A DNA stretch of 64,000 nucleotides from Clostridium sp. (GTDB lineage Bacteria > Bacteroidota > Bacteroidia > Bacteroidales > Muribaculaceae). Every line of letters starts with the position of its first letter. The stretch's first letter is position 1. Shown piece after piece: positions 1 to 6,475 of the stretch. A program made the translations under genes and the position numbers. The stretch covers positions 1,013,406-1,077,405 of the forward strand of contig JAMPBQ010000001.1 of NCBI GenBank assembly GCA_023666615.1. Direction: 5' to 3'. The notes under the pieces are model-generated. The model ran no database searches. It was given only the letters and a program-made list of their open reading frames with translations, and was not told the DNA's origin.

Positions 1-935
1 ACGCCTGCGAACCAAGCGTTGTAATTCTTATTTATGGCTGGAATCTCGAAGGTGACGGGGCCCGTGAGCTGGTCACCGATTACGATGCCGAGGCTGGGGC
101 GAGTTGCGGCCTTTTCCAGCTTTAGGCCGGCATGGGCCATCAATTCCGATTTGTCGATAGATCGGAGTTCGAGGGAAGAGCCTTCGGCGGTTGACATCCA
201 CCAAGACTCAGGCAAGAGGGAGGGCATTTCGGTGATTTCAGATGGAATCAGCTCCGTGTCTGGGCCGTAGCCGAGGAGGGTGGCAAGGTCAAGGTTGAGG
301 ATTGAGATTGAATTGTCGATAGATAGGGAATCGTAAGTGAGGGAGGAGAGGCGCAGCTCATACCTGGTGACGTCGTTTTTTAGGGCGGTGCCCATTTGGT
401 GGCGTTCCTCCATATTTTCGATTAGCCGGCGGGTAAGGGCGAGGTTTTCGGCGTAGACCTTTTTCAGGTTTCGCATCTTCATCAAGCTTAGGTATCGGGC
501 GAGTGCCTCGAAGCCGGAAATGTCGGCCTGGCGCTCGATGCCAATTTCCGCCAAATCGGCGGTGAGCTTGGCCAAATCTATTGCCGCGGTGATGGCTCCG
601 CCGGTGTAGATGGGCTGATAGAGGTTGACATTGAGGGTGTTTCCGAAATGCGGGAGCTTATCTCGCATGGCGTTTGAGAAATCTCGGTCGAGGATAGTGC
701 CGTCGCCCAGATAGTTTAGATTTAAAGAGGCGGAAAGGGTGGGCAGCTTAGCGCTTTCGGCTACGGCGATGCCCTGGAGCGTGGCTTGATATTCGCTGCG
801 CGCCGCCTTAACGTCGGCGTTGGCGGCGGCAACCCGGTGAAGGAGAGAATCGACGCTTAAGACCGCCTCGCGGGCAGAGGCCGAGCAAGCAAAAGCGCAC
901 AAGGCCACTGCCGCAAGAAGATGTTTCTTGGACAT
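1..935 (-). CDS. TolC family outer membrane efflux protein (partial, C-terminus beyond window)
   Basis: Reading back from the ATG at 935 gives about 311 residues with no stop before the window edge. The first 22 residues (MSKKHLLAAVALCAFACSASA) are a classic signal peptide. The mature part is helix-rich with the pattern of the outer-membrane efflux family: DVKAARSEYQATLQGIAVAESAKLPTL near residue 40, then LYQPIYTGG near 95, where the two coiled-coil hairpins of TolC alternate with short beta strands. Such proteins form the outer-membrane duct of RND or ABC export pumps; the partner membrane-fusion and pump genes would be expected just beyond the left edge, which I cannot see. A well-formed promoter lies about 230 nt upstream, giving an unusually long leader. 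Family call is confident; substrate unknown. Confidence 0.85.
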   Translation of the reverse strand, partial: MSKKHLLAAVALCAFACSASAREAVLSVDSLLHRVAAANADVKAARSEYQATLQGIAVAESAKLPTLSASLNLNYLGDGTILDRDFSNAMRDKLPHFGNTLNVNLYQPIYTGGAITAAIDLAKLTADLAEIGIERQADISGFEALARYLSLMKMRNLKKVYAENLALTRRLIENMEERHQMGTALKNDVTRYELRLSSLTYDSLSIDNSISILNLDLATLLGYGPDTELIPSEITEMPSLLPESWWMSTAEGSSLELRSIDKSELMAHAGLKLEKAATRPSLGIVIGDQLTGPVTFEIPAINKNYNAWFAG

Positions 936-1037
936 AAGAATAAATGAAATGTAAGATTGTGATAATTAGAGATAAAGTGCGGATACGCCATCTTCGCGAC
1001 GCGAAAAATCCGCTTTCGGTGAATTCGTGCCGCCGGG

Positions 1038-1130
1038 TTAGATTAAGAGGATGATGGCGTCGGCATACCTCAAACGGCTGATGAGGTAATGCTGCGGGCG
1101 GCTTGATGGTGATGTGAATGATTGTACCAT
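1038..1130 (-). CDS. Possible 30-residue leader ORF upstream of the TolC-type gene
   Basis: A short ATG ORF on the minus strand, encoding MVQSFTSPSSRPQHYLISRL and ten further residues, sits within the long leader about 28 nt after the predicted transcription start. It ends about 100 nt before the TolC start. A hairpin (ACCTCA/TGAGGT) falls inside its distal half and a second one (GCGGAT/ATCCGC) follows it. This arrangement resembles leader-peptide control, but an ORF of this size can occur by chance, no clear ribosome-binding site is visible, and I recognise no family. Confidence 0.2.
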   Translation of the reverse strand: MVQSFTSPSSRPQHYLISRLRYADAIILLI

Positions 1131-1164
1131 TGCAAAAGATTGCGCTTGATGCGCGATTCGAGTG

Positions 1165-1196
1165 CAAAATTAGGAAAAAATCGCGAGATGGACAAA
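1165..1196 (-). promoter_or_regulatory. Sigma-ABfr promoter for the TolC-type gene
   Basis: On the minus strand TTTG (1196-1193) is followed after 20 nt by TAATTTTG (1172-1165), matching the Bacteroidetes consensus. Transcription would start near 1158, leaving a leader of about 220 nt before the TolC ATG at 935. The leader contains hairpins and a possible 30-codon ORF, so attenuation-type control is conceivable but unproven. Confidence 0.65.
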
Positions 1197-1223
1197 AAAA
1201 GATTTTTTTTGTTGGTGGATTTA

Positions 1224-1252
1224 CCACGGATTTCACGGATTTCACGGATTTT
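1224..1252. repeat. CACGGATTT 9-bp repeat element, copy 1
   Basis: Three tandem copies of the 9-mer CACGGATTT, preceded by GTGG-ATTTA-CCAC, which can fold as a small hairpin. The same element recurs at about 2485, 5523, 12142, 16093 and 53909, always in intergenic DNA, and a shorter version sits at 1352-1372. Confidence 0.8.
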
Positions 1253-1264
1253 GTAACCACAACG

Positions 1265-1348
1265 AAGCCTCTACGAGGCTTATATTATTGATTGTTTGAG
1301 GCCCCAGGCTTCGCCTGGGGTTATTCACAATTTGGCCTCTACGAGGCC
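1265..1348. repeat. Hairpin repeat cluster (three palindromes)
   Basis: Three perfect stem-loops follow one another: AAGCCTC-TAC-GAGGCTT (1265-1281), CCCCAGGC-TTC-GCCTGGGG (1302-1320) and GGCCTC-TAC-GAGGCC (1334-1348). The same two palindrome types alternate in the array at 7546-7957 and recur at 13315-13398 and 24470-24610. The family looks like REP/palindromic intergenic repeats; no associated transposase is in the window. Confidence 0.8.
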
Positions 1349-1393
1349 ATAATTGAGGATTTCACGGATTTTTTTGGTGGGGAGAGGATATAT

Positions 1394-1417
1394 AAAAGGC
1401 CGCGGATGCGGCCTTTT
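1394..1417 (-). terminator. Terminator of tRNA-Ser(GGA)
   Basis: A perfect 10-bp inverted repeat (AAAAGGCCGC with GCGGCCTTTT) around a 4-nt loop ends in a T-run on the minus strand, directly after the tRNA 3' end. It closes a single-tRNA transcription unit. Confidence 0.85.
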
Positions 1418-1418
1418 G

Positions 1419-1506
1419 CGGAAAGGGCGGGATTCGAACCCGCGAACGGCTTTCGGCCGTTACAGACTTTCCAGGTCTGCCTCTTCAGCCACTCGAGCAC
1501 CTTTCC
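1419..1506 (-). tRNA. tRNA-Ser (anticodon GGA)
   Basis: The minus strand folds as a class II tRNA of 88 nt. The acceptor stem GGAAAGG pairs with CCTTTCC, followed by discriminator G. The anticodon stem CAGAC/GTCTG encloses the loop CTGGAAA, giving anticodon GGA. The long variable arm has the stem AACGGC/GCCGTT, and the T arm reads GTTCGAATCCC. The 3' CCA is not encoded (GCA follows), so it must be added after transcription. Confidence 0.95.
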
Positions 1507-1519
1507 AAAAATTATGGTG

Positions 1520-1551
1520 CAAAGTTACGCACTTTTTTTCAATATAACAAA
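1520..1551 (-). promoter_or_regulatory. Promoter of tRNA-Ser(GGA)
   Basis: Minus-strand TTTG (1551-1548), 20 nt, then TAACTTTG (1527-1520) match the Bacteroidetes sigma-ABfr consensus exactly. The tRNA begins 13 nt beyond. A second TAACTTTG lies on the opposite strand at 1572-1579 without a clear -33 box; it could serve the downstream transporter gene. Confidence 0.75.
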
Positions 1552-1590
1552 ATATGTGCGGCGTTTTTTTGTAACTTTGCGGGAGATTTT

Positions 1591-1827
1591 GGTTTTGGAG
1601 ATCTTGACCAAGCTCAAGCACGCAACGAAACCGGGCTGGCGCTTTGGGCGTTTGAGGTTTTGGAGATCTTGAGCAAGCTCAAGCATGCAACGAAACCGGG
1701 CTGGCGCTTTGGGCGTTTGAGGTTTTGGAGATCTTGAGCAAGCTCAAGCATGCAACGAAACCGGGCTGGCGCTTTGGCGTTTGAGGTTTGAGAATCTTGA
1801 GCAGAGCTCAAGAACACAACGAAATTT
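1591..1827. repeat. 65-bp tandem repeat, about 3.7 copies
   Basis: Units begin at 1591, 1656, 1721 and 1785 with GGTTTTGGAGATCTTGA (the last is degenerate). The first two units are 65 bp, the third 64. Each holds the near-palindrome CTTGAGCAAGCTCAAG and the segment CAACGAAACCGGGCTGGCGC. The array lies between a TAACTTTG motif (1572-1579) and the start of the transporter gene, so it would be transcribed as 5' leader if that motif is its promoter. No long ORF is carried consistently. Confidence 0.85.
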
Positions 1828-1852
1828 TTTGATTTGGAATTTTAATTGTTTT

Positions 1853-2461
1853 ATGGAAGGAAAGGATTTGGCGCGTTTTTTTGGAGGCGCGGTTTTGGCG
1901 GGCATTTCTATTTCAATAGGGTGCGTGGTTTTTTTGCGGGTTGGCGGCGTGGCCGGTGCTGTGTTGTTCGCTTTTGGACTATTGGCGTGTGTGCATTTTA
2001 AGCTGCCTCTTTATACGGGGACGGCGGGGTTTGTGATGAATTGGGCTGAGCTGAAGCGGCTTGGTCTGATTTTGGCTGGGAATATCGTGGGATGCGCGGC
2101 TATGGCCGTGGCTATGAATGGATGCCTGGAGGGGATATCTGATGCCGCGGGGGCTATTACGGCCAAGCGCGGGGGGCTGGACTGGTGGCAGGCGCTGATT
2201 TTGGCGGCCATGTGCGGGTATATGATGACAACGGCCGTAAAGTTTGGGCGGGAGAAGTCGTTTTTGCCACTGCTTTTTGCGGTGCCGGTGTTTATTCTTT
2301 GTGGGTTTATCCACAGCATAGCTGACGCTTTTTATATTTTGGCGTCGCCGTCGAGCGGGGTTGACGGGGGTGTTTGGGTTAATTACGCCATGGCGGTTTG
2401 CGGGAATTTTGTTGGATGCAATCTATATAGGCTGCTTTGCTTTAGGATGGAGTATGTTTGA
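1853..2461 (+). CDS. Formate/nitrite transporter (FNT) family channel
   Basis: This 202-residue, very hydrophobic protein shows about six membrane segments. The diagnostic FNT sequence is near residues 147-160, CGFIHSIADAFYI, which matches the family's GFEHSIANM signature. The family forms pentameric channels for formate, nitrite, hydrosulfide or lactate; which ion is carried cannot be told from sequence. Its length is short compared with FocA (about 285) but usual for compact Bacteroidetes members. An upstream in-frame ATG at 1781 lies inside the tandem repeat; I chose 1853 because the membrane domain begins right after MEGKDLARFFGG. It converges with the rnhA operon. Known formate users nearby include purT and folD-linked one-carbon genes, but they are not adjacent. 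Confidence 0.75.
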   Translation: MEGKDLARFFGGAVLAGISISIGCVVFLRVGGVAGAVLFAFGLLACVHFKLPLYTGTAGFVMNWAELKRLGLILAGNIVGCAAMAVAMNGCLEGISDAAGAITAKRGGLDWWQALILAAMCGYMMTTAVKFGREKSFLPLLFAVPVFILCGFIHSIADAFYILASPSSGVDGGVWVNYAMAVCGNFVGCNLYRLLCFRMEYV

Positions 2462-2484
2462 TGTTTATTTGGTGGGGGGATTTA

Positions 2485-2516
2485 CCACGGATTTCACAGA
2501 TTTCACGGATTTTTTT
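2485..2516. repeat. CACGGATTT repeat element, copy 2
   Basis: Same element as at 1224: ATTTACCACGGATTTCACAG followed by a further CACGGATTT and a T-run. It lies between the convergent transporter and rnhA genes, where it might end transcription, although no strong stem is visible. Confidence 0.8.
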
Positions 2517-2556
2517 GATGCGATTAAGATTGGGGAGGATTGGATGGGGGATTGGT

Positions 2557-3201
2557 TTATTTGCGGCCGAAGTCGGCGGGGATTTCGCCCCATTCTTCGG
2601 TTTTCCATTTGAGGATGGGGTTGGCGGGGGCGTGGGTCTGGAGCCAGTAGTCGGCGCGGGCGAGGAGCTGGGCGAGCTTTGAGTCGGGGGGGAGCTTGAC
2701 AGTGGATTTGTGGCGCTTGTTGCGCACCCAGGCCTGGGCGGTGAGAGAATCGGAATATATTGGAGTGGAGCGGTCGCCCTTTTGGTGGAGGAGGGCGAGG
2801 GCATGGACAAGGCCAAGGTATTCGCCGATGTTGTTGGAGCCTCCCGGGACGGGGCCGAAATGGAAAATGCGCTCTCCCGTGCGAACATTGACACCTTGGT
2901 ATTCGACATTTCCGCCCGGATTTTTGTCGCAGGCTCCGTCGACGGCGATTGAATCTTGGATGATTTCGGGGAAGGCTTCGTAATTAACGGCCTGGGCTTT
3001 TGCCTTGGCGAGGAAGGTGTAGAACTGCATTTCCTCAACATCCATGACTTTTCGGAAGGCCTGGGTGGCTTCCTCGCAGGAAGGGAAGCTTTTGTAAGCG
3101 GCTCCGCTGAATCCGTCGATTTGGGCTTTGCATTCATCCCAGCTGTCATATATGCCGGGCTGATAGCCTTTGAAAACTACGTAAAACTTTCGTGACGCCA
3201 T
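2557..3201 (-). CDS. rnhA: Ribonuclease H1 with N-terminal viroplasmin-like domain
   Basis: Degrades the RNA strand of RNA-DNA hybrids in the cytoplasm. The 214-residue protein starts with the hybrid-binding domain (KFYVVFKGYQPGIYDSWDEC, then GAAYKSFPSCEEA, residues 5-50). The catalytic RNase HI fold follows from about residue 85. All four metal-binding acids are visible: AVDGACDKNPG, NIGEYLGLVHAL, YSDSLTAQAW and the final PADFGRK. It is the last gene of a minus-strand operon, 13 nt after the alanine dehydrogenase-like gene. The length agrees with other Bacteroidetes members that have both domains. Confident call. Confidence 0.93.
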   Translation of the reverse strand: MASRKFYVVFKGYQPGIYDSWDECKAQIDGFSGAAYKSFPSCEEATQAFRKVMDVEEMQFYTFLAKAKAQAVNYEAFPEIIQDSIAVDGACDKNPGGNVEYQGVNVRTGERIFHFGPVPGGSNNIGEYLGLVHALALLHQKGDRSTPIYSDSLTAQAWVRNKRHKSTVKLPPDSKLAQLLARADYWLQTHAPANPILKWKTEEWGEIPADFGRK

Positions 3202-3214
3202 AGGAGAGGGTTGA

Positions 3215-4429
3215 TTAAGAGAATTGGAGGAGGAGATTTATGTCGACGTGCCGCAGGCCGACGATTGAGGCGATGCGGGAGTTGACCGGGCGTCCGAGGA
3301 ATGTGAGGACGGCGCGCTGGAGGCCCTTGTTGAGCATCAGGGCGTTAGTGACGCCTTCGCAGGTGAAAATTTCCGAGAGCATTGTCAGGAATGTGTTGCT
3401 CAGGGCCATGGCGGCGGTGCGCGGCACGGCGTTTCCGGGGGAAACATAGCAAGCTTGCCTGCCAAGCTCAAGCGGGGAGGAGGCTGATATGAACCTGCTG
3501 CTTTCGGGGCCGTCGACTTTTCCGAGGTCAACTTGCCGCAGCGAGGGGAAAACCTTGCCGGGCTCGTCGTTAAGGTCGAAGATTACGACGCCGGATTTCA
3601 TTTCGGCCACAGCGTCGGCGGTGATGACGTGCAGGGGCTTGACGGGGGTGGCTACGATGACGTCGGCCGTGCGCAGGGCGTTGAGGAGGACGCGAGGATG
3701 GAGGGCGGATGCCATTACGCCTGGGCCAAGCTCGCGCAAGGCGGCGCGGAGGCGGTAGACATCGTTGTCGAACATTCGCACCATGGCTCCGAGCCCGATG
3801 GAAGAGCGGGCCGCGGCGATGGCGTCGATGCCCGAGCCGAGGATGCAGACTTCGCAAGGGACGATGCCGGCGACGCCGCCGAGGAGGATGCCCTTGCCAT
3901 GCTCGGCGTCGGCCAGGAGCGAAGAGGCGATGGCGATGGCGGCGCGGCCTGAAATTTCGGCGAGTATATCGGCGAAAGGGAGATGGCCGAGGCTGTCGAC
4001 GATATGGTCGATGGCGATGGCGATGACCCTATTTCGGAGGAGGACGCTTATGACTTCGGGGGAGTCCTCGACAGAGCGCATAAGGGTCATGAGCATTCCC
4101 GAGCGCTTGATCATCCTGGCCTCGGCGGGCTCAAGCGGGGAGAGAGAAATAACAATGTCGGCCCGAAGGGCTTCATCCCTGCGGCAAATTTCCGCGCCTT
4201 GCTGGCGATATCTCAAATCGTTGTAGTGTATGCTTTCGGAGGCGCCCTTTTCTATTTTTACGGCGAATCCCCTCTCCACGAGCATTCCGGCGGCCTCCGG
4301 GGTGAGCGGAAATCTTCTTTCGCCGGGCGAGGGAGCCGGGAGCCCGATTGAGATCAGAGGCTTTGGAATGGCTATTCCGAGCATGCACTCCAGGGGGGAG
4401 GGAGAAAAATTGGTTTTGCTATTTTCCAT
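3215..4429 (-). CDS. Alanine dehydrogenase / PntA-family NAD-binding protein, active-site residues altered
   Basis: 404 residues with the AlaDH/PNT architecture. The N-terminal domain carries GERRFPLTPEAA (equivalent of the conserved Arg region). A Rossmann segment VCILGSGIDAIAAARSSIGL follows near residue 193, and SPGNAVPRTAAMALSN near the C-terminus is the family's proline-rich signature. Classical enzymes interconvert L-alanine and pyruvate plus ammonia with NAD. By eye alignment, the catalytic Lys of LLLKVKEP and His of LHLA in known AlaDH are replaced here (VISLSPLEP and MTLMRSV), so classical alanine dehydrogenase activity is doubtful. Overlaps the end of aroK by 11 nt, so it is translationally coupled. 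Family placement is firm, function is not. Confidence 0.75.
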   Translation of the reverse strand: MENSKTNFSPSPLECMLGIAIPKPLISIGLPAPSPGERRFPLTPEAAGMLVERGFAVKIEKGASESIHYNDLRYRQQGAEICRRDEALRADIVISLSPLEPAEARMIKRSGMLMTLMRSVEDSPEVISVLLRNRVIAIAIDHIVDSLGHLPFADILAEISGRAAIAIASSLLADAEHGKGILLGGVAGIVPCEVCILGSGIDAIAAARSSIGLGAMVRMFDNDVYRLRAALRELGPGVMASALHPRVLLNALRTADVIVATPVKPLHVITADAVAEMKSGVVIFDLNDEPGKVFPSLRQVDLGKVDGPESSRFISASSPLELGRQACYVSPGNAVPRTAAMALSNTFLTMLSEIFTCEGVTNALMLNKGLQRAVLTFLGRPVNSRIASIVGLRHVDINLLLQFS

Positions 4430-4961
4430 AAATCTTCAGCAAGTCGATGAAACTGTCGATAGACTTCTGTATTTCGGCTTCGTTTTCCAGATAGGACGAG
4501 TCGAAGACGGCGTCGGCCTTGGCGTAGTGGGGTTCGCGTTCGCGCTGCTTTTGGCGGGCGAAGTCGAGCATCCGGGAAGGGGATGCGAGATTGGCGATGA
4601 GCGGGCGCTTGGCTCGGCCATCGATAAGACGCTGCAGGAGGCGATCCTCATTTTCCGGCTTAAGCCAAACCGAAATGCCGCCGGAACGGCGCATGGCCTG
4701 CCAGGCGTCGGGATGGCATGGGGCGCCTCCGCCGCAGGCTATTACCGCATGGCCTTTGGATGCCAGTTCGGACAGAGCCTCAGCCTCAAAGGAGCGGAAA
4801 GCGGCTTCGCCCTTGGAGGCGAAAAATTCGGAAATTGAGACGCCGGACTTAGCCTCAATGAAATCGTCGAGGTCAAAAAAAGGCATAGACAAACGCTTGG
4901 CCAGAGCCTGGCCGAGCGTAGTCTTGCCGGAGCACATAAATCCGATGAGAAATATGGGCAT
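4419..4961 (-). CDS. aroK: Shikimate kinase
   Basis: Phosphorylates shikimate at O3 with ATP, the fifth step of chorismate synthesis. The 180-residue protein has the P-loop GFMCSGKTTLG (residues 7-17), the shikimate-binding DLDD at 31-34, FRSFEAEAL near 56 and the CGGGAP loop near 75-80, with a lid-like arginine region near 120. The length is normal for the family. It begins at an ATG that overlaps the mscL stop codon by one base (TAATG) and its end overlaps the next gene, so mscL, aroK and the dehydrogenase-like gene appear translationally coupled. Confidence 0.95.
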   Translation of the reverse strand: MPIFLIGFMCSGKTTLGQALAKRLSMPFFDLDDFIEAKSGVSISEFFASKGEAAFRSFEAEALSELASKGHAVIACGGGAPCHPDAWQAMRRSGGISVWLKPENEDRLLQRLIDGRAKRPLIANLASPSRMLDFARQKQREREPHYAKADAVFDSSYLENEAEIQKSIDSFIDLLKIYGK

Positions 4962-5395
4962 TATTTTTCGACTTCCTTCTTGAGCAGGTCGCGGATTTGG
5001 GTGAGGAGTTCTTCCTGGGTGGGGCCGGCGGGAGCGGCTTCTTCGGCTTTTTCTTCCTTCTTCTTGAACTTCATAATGACGCGGAGGGCGACGAAGATGC
5101 TGAAGGCGACGATAAGGAAATCGACGATGTTTTGGATGAAAAGGCCATAGTTGATTGCGACCTCTTCAACGGCTGCGACGCCGTCGGCAGTGGCTTCGCG
5201 TGCGGGTGTCAGGACGTATTTTAGGTTTTTGTAGCCGTCGCCGCCAGTCACGAGGGAGGTGCATGGCATGATGATGTCGTTGACGAGAGAGGACACGATT
5301 TTGCCGAAGGCCCCGCCGATTATAACGCCGACGGCCATGTCGATGATGTTGCCCTTCATGGCAAACTCTTTGAAGTCAGAAAGGAATTTTCCCAT
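4961..5395 (-). CDS. mscL: Large-conductance mechanosensitive channel
   Basis: Pentameric inner-membrane channel that opens under osmotic downshock. From MGKFLSDFKEFAMKGNIIDM it shows the amphipathic N-terminal helix, TM1 AVGVIIGGAFGKIVSSLV, a periplasmic loop, TM2 FLIVAFSIFVALRVIMKF, and a charged cytoplasmic helix ending LLTQIRDLLKKEVEK. A longer reading from 5428 adds MSKFSNIQSSI, but that ATG overlaps the -10-like promoter element (5433-5426), so I chose the ATG at 5395, giving 144 residues, the usual size. First gene of the mscL-aroK-dehydrogenase-rnhA operon. Confidence 0.95.
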   Translation of the reverse strand: MGKFLSDFKEFAMKGNIIDMAVGVIIGGAFGKIVSSLVNDIIMPCTSLVTGGDGYKNLKYVLTPAREATADGVAAVEEVAINYGLFIQNIVDFLIVAFSIFVALRVIMKFKKKEEKAEEAAPAGPTQEELLTQIRDLLKKEVEK

Positions 5396-5425
5396 AATTG
5401 ATGATTGAATGTTAGAAAATTTTGA

Positions 5426-5457
5426 CAAAAATAGAGATTTTTATGGATATAAACAAA
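5426..5457 (-). promoter_or_regulatory. Promoter of the mscL-aroK operon
   Basis: Minus-strand TTTG (5457-5454), 20 nt, TATTTTTG (5433-5426). It fits the Bacteroidetes consensus and puts transcription start near 5420, downstream of the upper possible ATG of mscL at 5428. Confidence 0.75.
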
Positions 5458-5488
5458 TTTTGCGGGGAAATGGCTATTGGGGGCTAGT

Positions 5489-5597
5489 GTTTTTGATGTG
5501 GGATTTTTTTTTGGCGGGGATTTAACCACGGATTTTTGATGTGGGATTTTTTTTGGGATTTAACCACGGATTCCACGGATTCCACGGATTTTTTTAA
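5489..5597. repeat. CACGGATT repeat element, copy 3, with duplicated 45-55 bp unit
   Basis: The stretch TTTTTGATGTGGGATTTTTT followed by GGATTTAACCACGGATT occurs twice in a row; the second copy continues into three tandem CCACGGATT units and a T-run. The element appears to have expanded locally by duplication. The 5396-5677 gap holds only the promoter, this element and the microsatellite. Confidence 0.75.
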
Positions 5598-5611
5598 TTT
5601 AATTTCGTATT

Positions 5612-5680
5612 ATCGTTTTATCGTTTTATCGTTTTATCGTTATATCGTTATATCGTTATATCGTTATATCGATCGTTTTA
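5612..5680. repeat. 8-bp microsatellite ATCGTTTT / ATCGTTAT
   Basis: About eight tandem 8-bp units: ATCGTTTT three times, then ATCGTTAT four times, ending ATCGATCGTTTTA. The array runs into the stop codon of the SpoU methyltransferase gene (TAA at 5680-5678). Copy number may vary between strains by slippage. Confidence 0.85.
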
Positions 5681-6475
5681 TTTTGTGAGCTGGTAGAAGG
5701 CCACGGCGCTGGCTGCGGCGACGTTGAGGGAGTCGACGCCGTGCGACATGGGGATGCGCGCGACGAAGTCGGCATTCGCAATAGCCTGGCGGCTAAGGCC
5801 GTCGCCCTCCGTGCCGAGGATTATGGCAAGGCGGGGCTCGGCGGAAAGGAGGGGGGAATCAATCGGGAGGCTGTCGTCGGTGAGGGCCATTGCCACTGTC
5901 TTGAAGCCGAGCGTCCTGAGGGAGTCTGGAGAATCAATCCATGTCCAGGGAATTTGGAATATGGTGCCCATCGAGACGCGCACGGCCCGGCGGTTGAGGG
6001 GGTCGCAGCTTGTCCGGGTGAGGAGGACAGCGTCGATGCCCAGGGCCGCGGCTGAGCGGAAGATGGCGCCAATGTTTGTGGTATCACATACGCCATCGAT
6101 TACGGCGACCCTTTTTGTGACTGCGCAAACATCGGCCGGAGCCGGAAGGGCGGGGCGACGGAAGGCGCAGAGGACTCCACGGGTGAGCTTATAGCCGGTG
6201 AGGGAAGAGAGGGTTTCCCTTGGGCCGGTGAAGATTTCCAGACCGGGGCAGCGGGAAATGATGTCCTTGGCGTCGCCCTCGATGTGCTTCTCCTCGCAGA
6301 GCATAGACAGGGGCCGCATGCCCGCGTCGAGTGCAAGCTTAATCACCTTGGGGCTTTCGGCGATGAATAGGCCTTGGTCGGGATGAAGCTTGTTGGCAAG
6401 CTGAGCGTCGGTGAGGGCGCAGTAGGGGGCCAGGCCGGGATGTGACAGGGAATCAATGCGTATGATATTGTTCAT
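5678..6475 (-). CDS. TrmH/SpoU family RNA 2'-O-methyltransferase
   Basis: 265 residues. The N-terminal part resembles the substrate-binding domain (FIAESPKVIKLALDAG, residues 38-53). The SPOUT domain has the three trefoil-knot motifs: CDTTNIGAIFRSAAALGIDA near 131, ILGTEGDGLS near 219-228 and IPMSHGVDSLNVAAASAVAFY at the C-terminus. These proteins methylate ribose 2'-OH in tRNA or rRNA using S-adenosylmethionine; the exact site cannot be read here. It follows the GT2 gene with a 4-nt ATGA overlap, so the two are co-translated. The stop lies within an 8-bp microsatellite. Confidence 0.88.
   Translation of the reverse strand: MNNIIRIDSLSHPGLAPYCALTDAQLANKLHPDQGLFIAESPKVIKLALDAGMRPLSMLCEEKHIEGDAKDIISRCPGLEIFTGPRETLSSLTGYKLTRGVLCAFRRPALPAPADVCAVTKRVAVIDGVCDTTNIGAIFRSAAALGIDAVLLTRTSCDPLNRRAVRVSMGTIFQIPWTWIDSPDSLRTLGFKTVAMALTDDSLPIDSPLLSAEPRLAIILGTEGDGLSRQAIANADFVARIPMSHGVDSLNVAAASAVAFYQLTK

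Noticed and set aside
808-1260. 150-residue ORF on the minus strand
   Set aside because: It crosses the promoter and overlaps the start of the TolC-type gene in another frame, and its start lies in the CACGGATTT repeat; no family features.
1614-1817. 67-residue repetitive ORF in the 65-bp repeats
   Set aside because: The periodic peptide is a by-product of the tandem DNA repeat; the frame is not kept once a unit is 64 bp.
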